A stretch of DNA of 64,000 bases, taken from assembly GCA_013138975.1 (NCBI GenBank), contig WTBR01000031.1, positions 1-64,000 of the forward strand, read 5' to 3'. Origin of the DNA: Bacteroidales bacterium. Its GTDB lineage: Bacteria > Bacteroidota > Bacteroidia > Bacteroidales > UBA12077. This document shows, piece by piece, positions 54,271-63,563 of the stretch (positions are counted from its first letter, which is position 1; every line of letters starts with the position of its first letter). The position numbers were made by a program, and so were the translations under genes. Below the pieces are notes generated by a model that was given only the letters and a program-made list of their open reading frames with translations, was not told the origin of the DNA and did no database searches.

Positions 54271-54615
54271 ATGATAACGGTGATTTTTGAAGTATTCCCT
54301 AAAGAGGAAAACAAACAAGAGTATTTGGACATAGCAGCTAAGTTGAAACCAATGTTGGCAAATGTCGATGGTTTTATATCTATTGAACGATTTGCGAGCT
54401 TGCAAGACCCTAATAAAATTCTATCACTTTCGTTTTGGAAAGATGAGCAATCTATTGAGAATTGGAGGACTGAAGCAATGCATCGACACGGACAAGCTTC
54501 TGGCTTACATCATATTTTTTCAGATTATAGAATAAGGGTAGGTCAAATTGTACGTGATTACGGATTGGAAGACAGAATAGAAGCTCCAAGGGATAGTAAG
54601 GAATATCATAAATAA
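54271..54615 (+). CDS. antibiotic biosynthesis monooxygenase-type protein
   Basis: The 114-residue protein has the ABM ferredoxin-like pattern: the start VIFEVFPKEENKQEYL, GFISIERFASLQDP, then LSLSFWKDEQSIENWR. Members include small monooxygenases and heme-degrading enzymes; which type this is cannot be read. It lacks a signal peptide and stands alone after the HAD pseudogene. Confidence 0.75.
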   Translation: MITVIFEVFPKEENKQEYLDIAAKLKPMLANVDGFISIERFASLQDPNKILSLSFWKDEQSIENWRTEAMHRHGQASGLHHIFSDYRIRVGQIVRDYGLEDRIEAPRDSKEYHK

Positions 54616-54801
54616 GAACATCACACAATTAATGCATCACAAAACTTGAGAGGTTCAGTGGTTTACGAAAAGTTCGTGCTTTTAATCAGCTCCGCCAAAT
54701 TTAGGATTTAACGGTTTAGTTTAAAACATTAAATTTGTGTTGAATCGTAAATTTGGCTCAGTACAATTTTGATAAGTAAGAGTTACAAAATCCTTTACGT
54801 T

Positions 54802-55992
54802 TTATTGCGAGCCATTCGTTTTAAGAAACCTTAATTGCATTACTAATGTAAAACCGGCAACAACTAAGAAAATTATTCCGGTTAATAATATAGCAGATTC
54901 TAAACTGAATTTATCTGTTTGCCAACCAACAAAAGGGCCTATTATGGCAAAGAAAATTCTAATCACAAAGTTTCGTACAGATAACACTGTTGCTCTTACA
55001 TCAGAATTACAAAGTTGATTTATATAATCTTTTAAAATTGGCGTAGCAAAGCCTCTAAATACATAAAAAATAAATAAAATTAAAAGACCCCAATATCCAA
55101 CTACCTGACTTAATGCAATATATCCTAAAGGTATAAATATTGTGATTAGTATAAGTGAGTTTGTTTTTTTGAATTTAGCTTCTATTTTATAAGCGAAAAG
55201 AGCCACAGCTCCAACAGTAAGATTTAATACAGGCCAAATAATACCAAAATAGAACAAAGGGATTTCGATTAATAATAAATATTTCTGGACAATTAGGGTA
55301 GCCATAGTTAATGTGGCAGCACCAATTATTGAAGAATGAAGAATATTCCAGCGTAAAGCCCTATTGTCGTAAAGTGAATCTTTTACAATTCTAAGAATAT
55401 ATTTAAAACCAAAATTCAATGCTGAAGTCTTACGATCGGGTTCAATTAATGTTAGTGCTGCAGGAATTGCGATAAATGCTACACCGGTTTGAACAATATA
55501 AGGAAACCTCAAACTTATTCCCACAAGAATACCCCCGGCAATTCCGGCAAGAGTTTCCGATAAATTTCCTATTGAAATTACACGACCTTCATATTTTGTA
55601 TACTCATCTTTTTTTCCAAGATCATCTAATGTATCGTACAAAATCGCTGAATCAGCACCGGAAATTAAGCTTTGACCAAATCCTAGAATAATTTCAGCAA
55701 TTATAAACCCAATTAGTCCGTATGAAATACTGTACGTGAAGAATCCGATAAAACCCAGAATCGTGCCAATAATTAAAGTCTTTTTTCTACCTAATACGTC
55801 AGCAAGATAACCTGAAGGAATTTCTAAAACCACAATTGAAATTGAATAAATAGCTTTAAGAATTGCAATTTGACTATATGTTAAGCCATTATCTTCATAA
55901 AATGGAATCATAAATGGCATAAATAACATAAACCATTTTGCAATTTTTATCAGATAAAGCTTTGAAATATTTGATTTTAACGACTTGCTCAT
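54802..55992 (-). CDS. MFS transporter
   Basis: The 396-residue protein has about twelve membrane helices and the loop 2-3 motif GYLADVLGRKKT of the major facilitator superfamily. The pattern resembles drug or sugar efflux types. The substrate is unknown and no linked gene helps; it lies between an ABM monooxygenase gene and the dehydratase pair. Confidence 0.85.
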   Translation of the reverse strand: MSKSLKSNISKLYLIKIAKWFMLFMPFMIPFYEDNGLTYSQIAILKAIYSISIVVLEIPSGYLADVLGRKKTLIIGTILGFIGFFTYSISYGLIGFIIAEIILGFGQSLISGADSAILYDTLDDLGKKDEYTKYEGRVISIGNLSETLAGIAGGILVGISLRFPYIVQTGVAFIAIPAALTLIEPDRKTSALNFGFKYILRIVKDSLYDNRALRWNILHSSIIGAATLTMATLIVQKYLLLIEIPLFYFGIIWPVLNLTVGAVALFAYKIEAKFKKTNSLILITIFIPLGYIALSQVVGYWGLLILFIFYVFRGFATPILKDYINQLCNSDVRATVLSVRNFVIRIFFAIIGPFVGWQTDKFSLESAILLTGIIFLVVAGFTLVMQLRFLKTNGSQ

Positions 55993-56154
55993 ATATATTA
56001 ATAAGTCGCAAAGATAAATTAGAAATCAATAGAAATAAAGAATTATTACTGCTTTAAATAGGACATAGCTTATTGAATAAAAATTTCATTTAAAAAACTT
56101 GAATTTTTATGTTTAAAAGTATCAAAGAAATGTATCCAAATATATTAAATATTG

Positions 56155-56162
56155 TAAATTTG
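56155..56162 (+). promoter_or_regulatory. -7 promoter element of the first dehydratase gene
   Basis: TAAATTTG fits TAnnTTTG; 32 bases upstream of ATG 56195. Confidence 0.4.
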
Positions 56163-56194
56163 TTACGTAATATAAACCAAAAAAAGCTATTGTA

Positions 56195-58012
56195 ATGGGA
56201 ATGACATTAATCGAAAAAATTCTGGCAAATCATTCAAAACAGGATGTTGTAAAACCAGGTGATATCACAGATGTATTTATGGATGTTAGGGCAGCCAGAG
56301 ATTTTGGTGGTGCTAATGTTGTTAAAAATATTGTGAATAATGGCTTAAGCCTTGATGATCCATCACGCACGTTTTTCACTTTTGATTGCAATCCAACAGG
56401 ATCTGATCAAAAATATGCGGTAAACCAACAAATTTGTAGAGATTATGCAAGAGATCATGGTATTAAAATCTATGATATTGATGCAGGTATTGGAACTCAT
56501 TTATTAATTCATGAAGGATTAGCATATTCCGGTTCTACTGCTGTTACAACAGATTCGCACGCAAATATATTAGGAGCGGTTGGTGCATTTGGACAAGGTA
56601 TGGGTGATCAGGATATTGCTGCTGCATGGAGTAACGGAAAATCTTGGTTTAAAGTTCCAAAATCAGTTAAATTGAATTTTACAGGAGAAAAGCCTGCAAA
56701 TGTAACTGCAAAAGATATAGTGCTAAATCTATTAAAGCAATTTGGTGCAAATACTTTGTTAGGATATTCTGTTGAATTTCATGGCGAGGCCATCGATAAA
56801 TTAACCTTGGACGAAAGAGTAACAATTTCTTCAATGGGAACAGAAATGGGTGCTATAATTTTATTATTAACTCCAAACGAGGAAATAATGAGATTTAGCG
56901 AACTTAAAGCAGGAAGAAAACTTGAATTAGTTACTGCTGATGCAGATGCAAATTATGATCAAGTATTTGATATTGATATTTCAAAATATATTCCAAGAGT
57001 TTCTCGTCCGGGAGCACCTCACGATACAGTTGATGTTGCTGAAGTAAAGAAAACAAAAATTGATTCAGCATTTATTGGTAGTTGTACCAATGGACGTATA
57101 GAAGATTTGAGAGCAGCAGCAGGAGTATTAAAAGGACGTCAAGTAGCGCCCGGAGTAGTACTTAAGATTGTTCCTTCAACTGATCAAGTATGGAATCAAG
57201 CTTTGGAAGAAGGTTTAGTACAGATATTTAAAAACGCAGGAGCTTTACTTTCAAATGCGGGTTGTGCAGGATGTGCAGCAGGACAAGTAGGGCAGAACGG
57301 ACAAGGAGAAATTACAATTAGTACAGGAAACAGAAATTTCCCGGGTAAGCAAGGTAAGGGAGAAGTTTATTTGGCATCTCCGGCTGTAGCGGCAGCATCG
57401 GCTGTAGCTGGTTACATTACCACTCCAGATGATATACCTGCTGAACCAATGGTGTTTACACCTTCTGAAGAAAAAGCTACAGAAAAGAAAACTGCCCGTA
57501 CAGCAGGCGGAGAAGCAAAAGATCATCCAAAAGTAGTTGAAGGGCGAGTTTGGTTCATTGATGAAGATAATATTGATACAGATATGATTTATCATAACAG
57601 ATATCTGTCAATTACCGATATTGATGAAATGGGACAATATGCTTTTGATAACCTAAAGGGCTATGAAAATTTTGCTAAAGAAGCCCAAGCTGGTGATATA
57701 GTATTGGTTAAAAAGAATTTTGGTAGTGGAAGTTCACGTCAGCAAGCTGTTGATTGTTTTATTCCTTTAGGAGTGCAAGCTGTTGTAGCTGAATCTTTTG
57801 GAGCAATTTACGAACGAAATGCTATAAATGCAGCATTCCCAATTATGTCTTACGATACTTTGGAAGGTTTAGAATTAAAGCATTTCGATAAAATCAAAGT
57901 GAACTTTGAAACTGGTGAAATTTCAAATCTTACGAATGGTAAAACTGTAAAAGGAAATCCTTTTTCTGATGTACAGATGGAGATTTACTTAAAGGGTGGA
58001 ATATTTAGCTAA
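56195..58012 (+). CDS. fused LeuC-LeuD-type dehydratase of the aconitase family, copy 1
   Basis: The 605-residue protein joins a LeuC-like catalytic part (residues 1-430) with a LeuD-like swivel domain (about 445-605). The [4Fe-4S] ligands are Cys297 (GSCTNGR) and Cys357/Cys360 (NAGCAGCAAG). The swivel carries KKNFGSGSSRQQ. Such single-chain enzymes hydrate or dehydrate 2-hydroxy acids such as isopropylmalate, homoaconitate, methylmalate-type or 2,3-dimethylmalate substrates; which one cannot be decided. A related enzyme lies 540 bases downstream, so the pair may act on different steps of one pathway. Confidence 0.8.
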   Translation: MGMTLIEKILANHSKQDVVKPGDITDVFMDVRAARDFGGANVVKNIVNNGLSLDDPSRTFFTFDCNPTGSDQKYAVNQQICRDYARDHGIKIYDIDAGIGTHLLIHEGLAYSGSTAVTTDSHANILGAVGAFGQGMGDQDIAAAWSNGKSWFKVPKSVKLNFTGEKPANVTAKDIVLNLLKQFGANTLLGYSVEFHGEAIDKLTLDERVTISSMGTEMGAIILLLTPNEEIMRFSELKAGRKLELVTADADANYDQVFDIDISKYIPRVSRPGAPHDTVDVAEVKKTKIDSAFIGSCTNGRIEDLRAAAGVLKGRQVAPGVVLKIVPSTDQVWNQALEEGLVQIFKNAGALLSNAGCAGCAAGQVGQNGQGEITISTGNRNFPGKQGKGEVYLASPAVAAASAVAGYITTPDDIPAEPMVFTPSEEKATEKKTARTAGGEAKDHPKVVEGRVWFIDEDNIDTDMIYHNRYLSITDIDEMGQYAFDNLKGYENFAKEAQAGDIVLVKKNFGSGSSRQQAVDCFIPLGVQAVVAESFGAIYERNAINAAFPIMSYDTLEGLELKHFDKIKVNFETGEISNLTNGKTVKGNPFSDVQMEIYLKGGIFS

Positions 58013-58066
58013 AGACAGAAGACAGAAGACAGAAGACAGAATACAGAAGACAGAAGAAGTCAGAAA
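58013..58066. repeat. AGACAGA microsatellite-type repeat, left of the four-helix-bundle gene
   Basis: Runs of AGACAGA and AGAAGACAG begin right at the stop codon of the first dehydratase. A complementary TCTGACT run lies on the other side of the small gene. Confidence 0.75.
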
Positions 58067-58093
58067 GAGAAAAGAAAATAAAAAAGGAAGAAA

Positions 58094-58444
58094 ATGAGTA
58101 GCTCTTTTAAGGATTTATTAGTTTGGCAAAAGGCACATCAATTTGTTTTGGAAGTTTATAAAATTACAAAAGAATTCCCAAAAGATGAGCTTTATGGTTT
58201 AACATCACAGTATAGAAGAGCTGCAGTTTCAATTCCTGCTAATATTGCTGAAGGATATACTCGAAAGGGTGAAAAAGATAAATTGAGATTTTATAATATA
58301 GCCCAAGGATCACTTGAAGAATGTAGGTATTATATTATTCTGTCAAAAGATTTAGCTTATACTTCTTCTCGTGAATTAGAACCCAAATTAGAAGAAATTA
58401 GCAAGATGCTCGTTTCATATATGAACAAAATTAAAGCTAATTAA
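58094..58444 (+). CDS. four-helix-bundle protein (23S rRNA intervening-sequence type)
   Basis: The 116-residue protein has the family start SSFKDLLVWQKAHQFVLEVY and the motif RRAAVSIPANIAEGYTRKG. It belongs to the widespread S23/IVP group that is found in rRNA insertions and as stray intergenic genes. It sits between two dehydratase genes, flanked by short repeats, and looks like a small mobile unit rather than part of the pathway. The function is unknown. Confidence 0.88.
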   Translation: MSSSFKDLLVWQKAHQFVLEVYKITKEFPKDELYGLTSQYRRAAVSIPANIAEGYTRKGEKDKLRFYNIAQGSLEECRYYIILSKDLAYTSSRELEPKLEEISKMLVSYMNKIKAN

Positions 58445-58454
58445 TGAACATTTT

Positions 58455-58490
58455 ACTGACTTCTGACTTCTGACTTCTGTATTCTGATTT
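58455..58490. repeat. TCTGACT repeat, right of the four-helix-bundle gene
   Basis: GACTTCTGACTTCTGACTTC and a TGTATTCTG run; the reverse complement reads like the AGAAGACAG run at 58013-58066. Confidence 0.75.
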
Positions 58491-58554
58491 CTTGTTAATT
58501 AGAATTAAGTGCTATAAATAAAAAGAAAAGTAACTTGAAACAAAAAAATAAAAC

Positions 58555-60330
58555 ATGAGCCCAAGAACTTTTGTAGAAAAAATATTTGATGCTGATTGTG
58601 GTAGCATCGTTTTTAAGAAACCTGATATCGTTTTAACACACGATAATACAGCTAGTATTAAAAAGACATTTGAAAAAATGGGTGGCGATAAGGTAGCAGA
58701 TCCTGATCAATTACTGATTGTTTTAGATCATAATGCTCCTCCAACAAATGCAAAATTAGCTACACAGTATCAAGAAGTACGCAATATTGTAAAATACCAG
58801 GGAATAGATAAATTTTACGATGCTGGTAAAGGAATTTGTCATCAGATAATGTCGTATCATGCAATGCCGGGAATGGTTATAGTAGGTAGTGATAGTCACT
58901 CGTGTACCGCTGGAGCATTTAACGCTATGGCGGCAGGTATAGATAGAACAGAAGCTGCAGGTTTATGGAAACGTGGTGAAACATGGTTTCGTGTTCCTGA
59001 AACTATGAAAGTTACTTTAAAAGGAAAGCTTAATCAAGGAGTTTTTGCAAAAGATATTTCATTATGGATTATTGGTATGATTGGTTCTGATGGTGCCGAT
59101 TATATGTCAATTGAATATCATGGCGATGGTGTAAAAACACTTAGCATTGCTCAAAGAATGACTTTGGCAAATTTAGCATCGGAAATGGGAGCAAAGAATG
59201 CTGTTTTCCCATCCGATGAGGTTTTAACCGAATTCTATGGTAAAAAAGTAGAAGGTGTTTGGGCTGATGAAGGTGCTAATTATGCAAAAGAAATTGAACT
59301 TGATTTAAGTAAAATATTTCCTTTGGTTGCAGCTCCACATCATGTTGATAATGTTAAAGCAGTTTCTGAAGTTCAGGGAACCAAATTACATCAAGGAGTA
59401 ATTGGTACGTGTACCAATGGTCGATTCGAAGATATAAAGATAGCAACAGAGATTCTGGAAGGAAAACAAGTAGCTGATGGATTTCAACTATTAGTGATTC
59501 CTGCATCGCAAAAAATATATTTACAAGCGATTGAAGAAGGACTAATTACTAAATTAATAGCTTCGGGTGCAACAGTTCTAAGTTCGTCTTGTGGGCCTTG
59601 TTTAGGAACAGGTCAGGGAATTCCTGCCGATGGATTTACAGTTATTTCAACTGCAAATCGAAATTTTAAAGGACGAATGGGAAATAAAGAAGCAGAAATT
59701 TATCTTGCTTCTCCGGCAACAGTTGCTTATAGCGCCTTAAAAGGAGAAATAGCAGATCCTCGTGGTAAAGAATACAATGATAAGTTTCCGTACCAGAAAG
59801 AATCAAGTTCAACCGTAGAAATCCCTGCTAGCGATAATAGGAAATTAGGTAATGTTTGGAATTATACCGATGCCGATAATATTAATACCGATCAGATGTT
59901 TGCAGGTAATTTAACATACAATGTGTTGAGTTCTGACGCTGAGTCTATTATGCCGCATTTGTTTGTTGGTTTCGATGAGAATTTCTCAAAGAATGTGGCT
60001 TCGGGCGATATTCTTATTGCAGGCGAAAATTTCGGTTGTGGTAGTTCTCGTGAACATCCGGCTGTTGGATTAGCACATGCAGGCGTAAAAGCTGTAATTG
60101 TTAAATCAAGTAATCGTATTTTTTATCGCTCATGTATAAATCAGGGACTTGCATTAATTGTAAATCCTGAGATTGTAGATACATATAAATCTGGCGATAA
60201 TGTTGAAATTAATTTTAATCAAGGTTTTGTGAAGATAGGAGATAGAGAAATTAAATTCGCGCCTTTACCTGAAAAATTAATGGGAATTATTGAGAAAAAA
60301 GGTTTAGTAAATTGGATGAAATCTATATAA
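58555..60330 (+). CDS. fused LeuC-LeuD-type dehydratase of the aconitase family, copy 2
   Basis: The 591-residue protein has the same two-part build. Cluster ligands are Cys286 (GTCTNGR) and Cys346/Cys349 (SSCGPCLGTG); the swivel part has GENFGCGSSREHP. Sequence identity with copy 1 looks low and the N-termini differ, so the two likely have different substrates. LeuC-type isopropylmalate dehydratase or 2,3-dimethylmalate dehydratase are possible. A strong terminator follows. Confidence 0.8.
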   Translation: MSPRTFVEKIFDADCGSIVFKKPDIVLTHDNTASIKKTFEKMGGDKVADPDQLLIVLDHNAPPTNAKLATQYQEVRNIVKYQGIDKFYDAGKGICHQIMSYHAMPGMVIVGSDSHSCTAGAFNAMAAGIDRTEAAGLWKRGETWFRVPETMKVTLKGKLNQGVFAKDISLWIIGMIGSDGADYMSIEYHGDGVKTLSIAQRMTLANLASEMGAKNAVFPSDEVLTEFYGKKVEGVWADEGANYAKEIELDLSKIFPLVAAPHHVDNVKAVSEVQGTKLHQGVIGTCTNGRFEDIKIATEILEGKQVADGFQLLVIPASQKIYLQAIEEGLITKLIASGATVLSSSCGPCLGTGQGIPADGFTVISTANRNFKGRMGNKEAEIYLASPATVAYSALKGEIADPRGKEYNDKFPYQKESSSTVEIPASDNRKLGNVWNYTDADNINTDQMFAGNLTYNVLSSDAESIMPHLFVGFDENFSKNVASGDILIAGENFGCGSSREHPAVGLAHAGVKAVIVKSSNRIFYRSCINQGLALIVNPEIVDTYKSGDNVEINFNQGFVKIGDREIKFAPLPEKLMGIIEKKGLVNWMKSI

Positions 60331-60348
60331 AACTTTATAAAAAGTATT

Positions 60349-60379
60349 AGCCTCTTTGGAAACAAAGAGGCTTTTTTTA
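60349..60379 (+). terminator. strong rho-independent terminator
   Basis: AGCCTCTTTG / CAAAGAGGCT with a GAAA loop, then seven T. Confidence 0.9.
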
Positions 60380-60437
60380 TAAATAATTGTTCGCTCAAAA
60401 ACATATTAAAATACACTGATCATAGATAAAATACTCA

Positions 60438-60445
60438 TACATTTG
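60438..60445 (+). promoter_or_regulatory. -7 promoter element of the sigma-54 activator gene
   Basis: TACATTTG fits TAnnTTTG; 22 bases upstream of ATG 60468. Confidence 0.45.
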
Positions 60446-60467
60446 TAGTTCATTTAATAGTAGTTAG

Positions 60468-62363
60468 ATGTCTAAAAGTAATAAAGATATTATTATTAAA
60501 AGATCGCACGATCGAAGTAAATCTTTTGGAATTAATAAAGAAAGAGAATTTCCAAAACATATCATTAAAGGATTGGAGTTTCAGCATCATCTCGATGAAA
60601 ATAAAGAGTTATTAGATATTGCAGACTCAATAATTTCACAACTATTAGCTACCGTAGAAAAAAATGGTTTCGTTATTGTATTAACTGATAGCGAAGCTTG
60701 TATACTGAAAATTGTAGGTGATAAGGAAACTTTGAAAGCAGCAGGAGACCTAAATATGGTTGAGGGAGCTTCAATGAGTGAAAGTAGTATCGGTACCAAT
60801 GCAATGGGAACTGCAATTAGTGAAGATGCTTCAGTTCAAATTACAGCAAAAGAACATTTTATTTCAGCCTATCATCAATGGACTTGTTCGGCAACTCCTA
60901 TACATTATAATCAAAAAATTATAGGTACACTGAACTTGACCGGTAAAGCTGACAATGTTCATCCACATACTTTAGGACTAGTAATGGCTGCTGTATCTGC
61001 AATCGAGAACAAACTTGCAAGCAATACAATTTTGCATGAATTATATGCATCAAGGCAATATGCATGGGCAATGATGAATAACTTGGCATATGGTGTTTTT
61101 GCAATTGATTTAAATGATGAGATTAAATGGGTTAATGATTCTGCATGTAGAATCATTAATGTTCGTCGTAAAAAACTCCTTGATAAAGCGATCAATGAAA
61201 TTCTTCCAGAATGGATGAAAATTAAAAGAATTGTATTGAATGATTTAAGTTTATTAGATCAGGAAAGCTATTTTGGTTTACCGGAAATTCAAGAAAATTT
61301 TCTTTTTAACGCTTATTTAATAAAAAATGATGAGCAAGAAATATTAGGATTTTTGGTAACATTTAGATCATTAAGCCGAATGCTGAATTTAGTAAAGAAG
61401 TATTCAGGTCTTCATGCATATTATAACTTTAAGGATATTATTGCCAGAAGTCCTAAGACGATTAAATTAATCAAATACGCACAAAAAGTATCTAATAGCC
61501 CATCTACTATTTTAATAACTGGTGAAAGTGGGACAGGAAAAGAAGTTTTTGCACAAGCAATTCATAATGCCAGCGAACGTCATGAATCGGCTTTTGTTGC
61601 TATTAATTGTGGGGCAATATCTCCCACGTTAATTGAGAGTGAAATGTTTGGTTATGAGGAAGGTGCATTTACGGGAGCGCGAAAAGGGGGATGTCCGGGT
61701 AAGTTTGAATTAGCGAATGAGGGAACAATCTTCTTAGATGAAATAGGAGAGATGCCACTTGATATGCAAGTAAAACTTTTGCGTGTTTTACAAGAAGGAA
61801 CTATTACACGAGTTGGTTCGCAAGAAAGCAAAAAAATTGATGTTCGAGTAATTGCTGCAACAAATAAGGATTTAGAAAAAGAAGTTGATAAAGGCGAATT
61901 TCGACTTGATTTATATTATCGTTTAAATGTCATTCCTATTCATATACTTGCATTAAGAGAACGAAAAGAAGATATAATTCCTTTGGCTCGCAATTTCATG
62001 GCTTCAAAAGGAGAGAAGTTAAATAAGCCAATTCCCGAACTTACGAAAGATATTGAAGAAAAAATTCTAAATTATCCTTGGTATGGTAATGTTCGAGAGT
62101 TAGAAAATTATATTGAAAAATTAGTCAATTTGGGTGATAATAATGATTTTATCGATATAAATGATAACGAAAAACAAGTAACTAATTCAAACACTGAAAT
62201 TTTGGTGGCGAAGGAATTGAAATCACTTGATACTGTTGAAAAAGACACTATTATACTGGCTATTAAAGAATTGGATGGGAATATAACGAAGGTAGCTAAA
62301 TCTTTAGGCATAGGTCGTAATACACTTTATACCAAGTTAAAAAAGTATAATATTCATCTTTAA
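60468..62363 (+). CDS. sigma-54-dependent activator with GAF and PAS sensor domains (AcoR-like)
   Basis: The 631-residue protein has an N-terminal AcoR-type GAF region (about residues 60-185), a PAS domain (about 195-310) and an AAA+ ATPase with Walker A GESGTGKE (from 352). The intact sigma-54 contact loop GAFTGA (399-404) and a C-terminal Fis-type helix-turn-helix (NITKVAKSLGIGRNTLYTKL) complete it. AcoR-like proteins switch on dehydrogenase genes for acetoin, alcohols or diols. The next gene, 1.2 kb away, is an iron alcohol dehydrogenase with palindromic sites and a -24/-12-like element, its likely target. Confidence 0.9.
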   Translation: MSKSNKDIIIKRSHDRSKSFGINKEREFPKHIIKGLEFQHHLDENKELLDIADSIISQLLATVEKNGFVIVLTDSEACILKIVGDKETLKAAGDLNMVEGASMSESSIGTNAMGTAISEDASVQITAKEHFISAYHQWTCSATPIHYNQKIIGTLNLTGKADNVHPHTLGLVMAAVSAIENKLASNTILHELYASRQYAWAMMNNLAYGVFAIDLNDEIKWVNDSACRIINVRRKKLLDKAINEILPEWMKIKRIVLNDLSLLDQESYFGLPEIQENFLFNAYLIKNDEQEILGFLVTFRSLSRMLNLVKKYSGLHAYYNFKDIIARSPKTIKLIKYAQKVSNSPSTILITGESGTGKEVFAQAIHNASERHESAFVAINCGAISPTLIESEMFGYEEGAFTGARKGGCPGKFELANEGTIFLDEIGEMPLDMQVKLLRVLQEGTITRVGSQESKKIDVRVIAATNKDLEKEVDKGEFRLDLYYRLNVIPIHILALRERKEDIIPLARNFMASKGEKLNKPIPELTKDIEEKILNYPWYGNVRELENYIEKLVNLGDNNDFIDINDNEKQVTNSNTEILVAKELKSLDTVEKDTIILAIKELDGNITKVAKSLGIGRNTLYTKLKKYNIHL

Positions 62364-62612
62364 ATTTATTATTTAAACTGCTCATATTAGAAATACATTC
62401 TAATGAGTTTCTATACAAACTATATTACTTGAAAACACTTAGCAGTTGAATTCTTAGGCTATTACCAATTAAACACCAAAATCACCGATATAATTGGTTT
62501 CTTTTTCACATATATATTTTCAAAAAATAATTCAATTTGGTTAAATAGTCGTGCCACGGATATTAATACAGCAGTTTTAGTAAATCCGTACTACGGCTTT
62601 TGAATAAAACTA

Positions 62613-63010
62613 TGTAACAGTCTGAATACAAGTTCTGTTAGCCATAGCACGATTGCATTAGTAACAAGCCGTAGCACGGATAAAAGATACGTACTACGGC
62701 TTGGGGAAAAAAGTATGGTAATTAGCCGTTGTACAGCTATTTACTTATTCTAATTAAGAACTTTGGCAAAGCTAACTTAATTTAATCATGCGACTAATTA
62801 TCAGCAGCTTGACAGTTTGTGAAATTCAACTTTGCCAAAGCTTAACAAAGTAGTACCACGACTTGCTAATGATTTGTGTAACAGCCTGAATACAAGTTCT
62901 GTTAACTATAGCACGATTGCATTAGTAACAAGCCGTAGCACGGATAAAAGATACGCACTACGGCTTGGGGAAAAAAGTATGGTAATTAGCCGTTGTACAG
63001 CTATTTACTT
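62613..63010. repeat. extragenic repeat A, two copies
   Basis: Copies at 62613-62746 and 62876-63010 share TGAATACAAGTTCTGTTA, AGCCGTAGCACGGATAAAAG and ACTACGGCTTGGGGAAAAAA with few differences. Inner GCCGTAG and CTACGGC words can pair, so each copy can form a hairpin. Confidence 0.75.
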
Positions 63011-63288
63011 GAAAAATACAAACAAATAAAAAATCACTTGTGAATATTAGGAATTACCTTAAATCCAAAACTTGGCTGAGGTACGACTTTTTTAAAAATC
63101 AGTAAATAAATTACAATTTACTGTCATCTATTTAAATGAGTCGTGCCACAGCTATTTGCTTATTCTAATTAAGAACTTTGGCAAAGCTAACTTAATTTAA
63201 TCATACGACTAATTATCAGCAGCTTGACAGTTTGTGAAATTCAACTTTGCCAAAGCTTAACAAAGTAGTACCACGACTTGCTAATGAT
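62733..63288. repeat. extragenic repeat B, two copies
   Basis: Copies at 62733-62873 and 63149-63288 share AAGAACTTTGGCAAAGCTAA and CAACTTTGCCAAAGCTTAAC (near-complementary to each other) and end with CCACGACTTGCTAATGAT. Repeats A and B follow each other twice, so a block was duplicated. Traces of the same family lie at the start of the window. Confidence 0.75.
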
Positions 63289-63367
63289 CTAAGCAAAAAG
63301 TACTTCAAATTATTTATAGTTCATTTTAAAATTGAATTGTATAATATAAAAATACCTCAATAATAGT

Positions 63368-63436
63368 TGTTCCATAATCTAACACTGTTCGATAATTGAA
63401 CACCGTAAAAATAAAAATCTGTTCGATAATTGAACA
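63368..63436 (+). promoter_or_regulatory. palindromic activator sites (enhancer) upstream of the alcohol dehydrogenase
   Basis: TGTTCGATAATTGAACA occurs at 63386-63402 and 63420-63436. A degenerate third site TGTTCCATAATCTAACA is at 63368-63384. The shape TGTTC-N7-GAACA suits a Fis-type HTH dimer. They lie about 65-135 bp upstream of the -24/-12-like element, a usual enhancer distance. Confidence 0.65.
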
Positions 63437-63500
63437 TTGTTGATTGCAATGATTACTTAAAATATTTGTAACTATCACAAAATCAAAATGTAGTGAAGTT

Positions 63501-63516
63501 TGGCAAGTATATTGAA
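63501..63516 (+). promoter_or_regulatory. sigma-54 (-24/-12) type promoter
   Basis: TGGCAAGTATATTGAA compares with TGGCACGNNNNTTGCA and has two mismatches, one of them in the -12 GC. It lies 47 bases before ATG 63564. Together with the palindromes and the adjacent sigma-54 activator it is credible despite the imperfect -12 part. Confidence 0.5.
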
Positions 63517-63563
63517 TTAAAAGTAGCAAATAATTATCAATTTTAAATTAAATAATAAAAGCT

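Larger units (their letters stand above)
62364..63563. other. 1.2-kb gene-free region: extragenic repeats and the alcohol dehydrogenase control region
   Basis: No gene. Most of it consists of two repeat types listed separately (62613-63288), with several GTRSCACGR-like words. The last 200 bases hold enhancer-like palindromes and a sigma-54-like promoter. A 65-codon open frame at 62832-63029 lies within repeats and is not credible. Confidence 0.6.

Noticed and set aside
62832..63029. 65-codon ORF inside the extragenic repeats
   Set aside because: It spans repeat A and B joints; the second repeat copies do not keep the frame as a gene.
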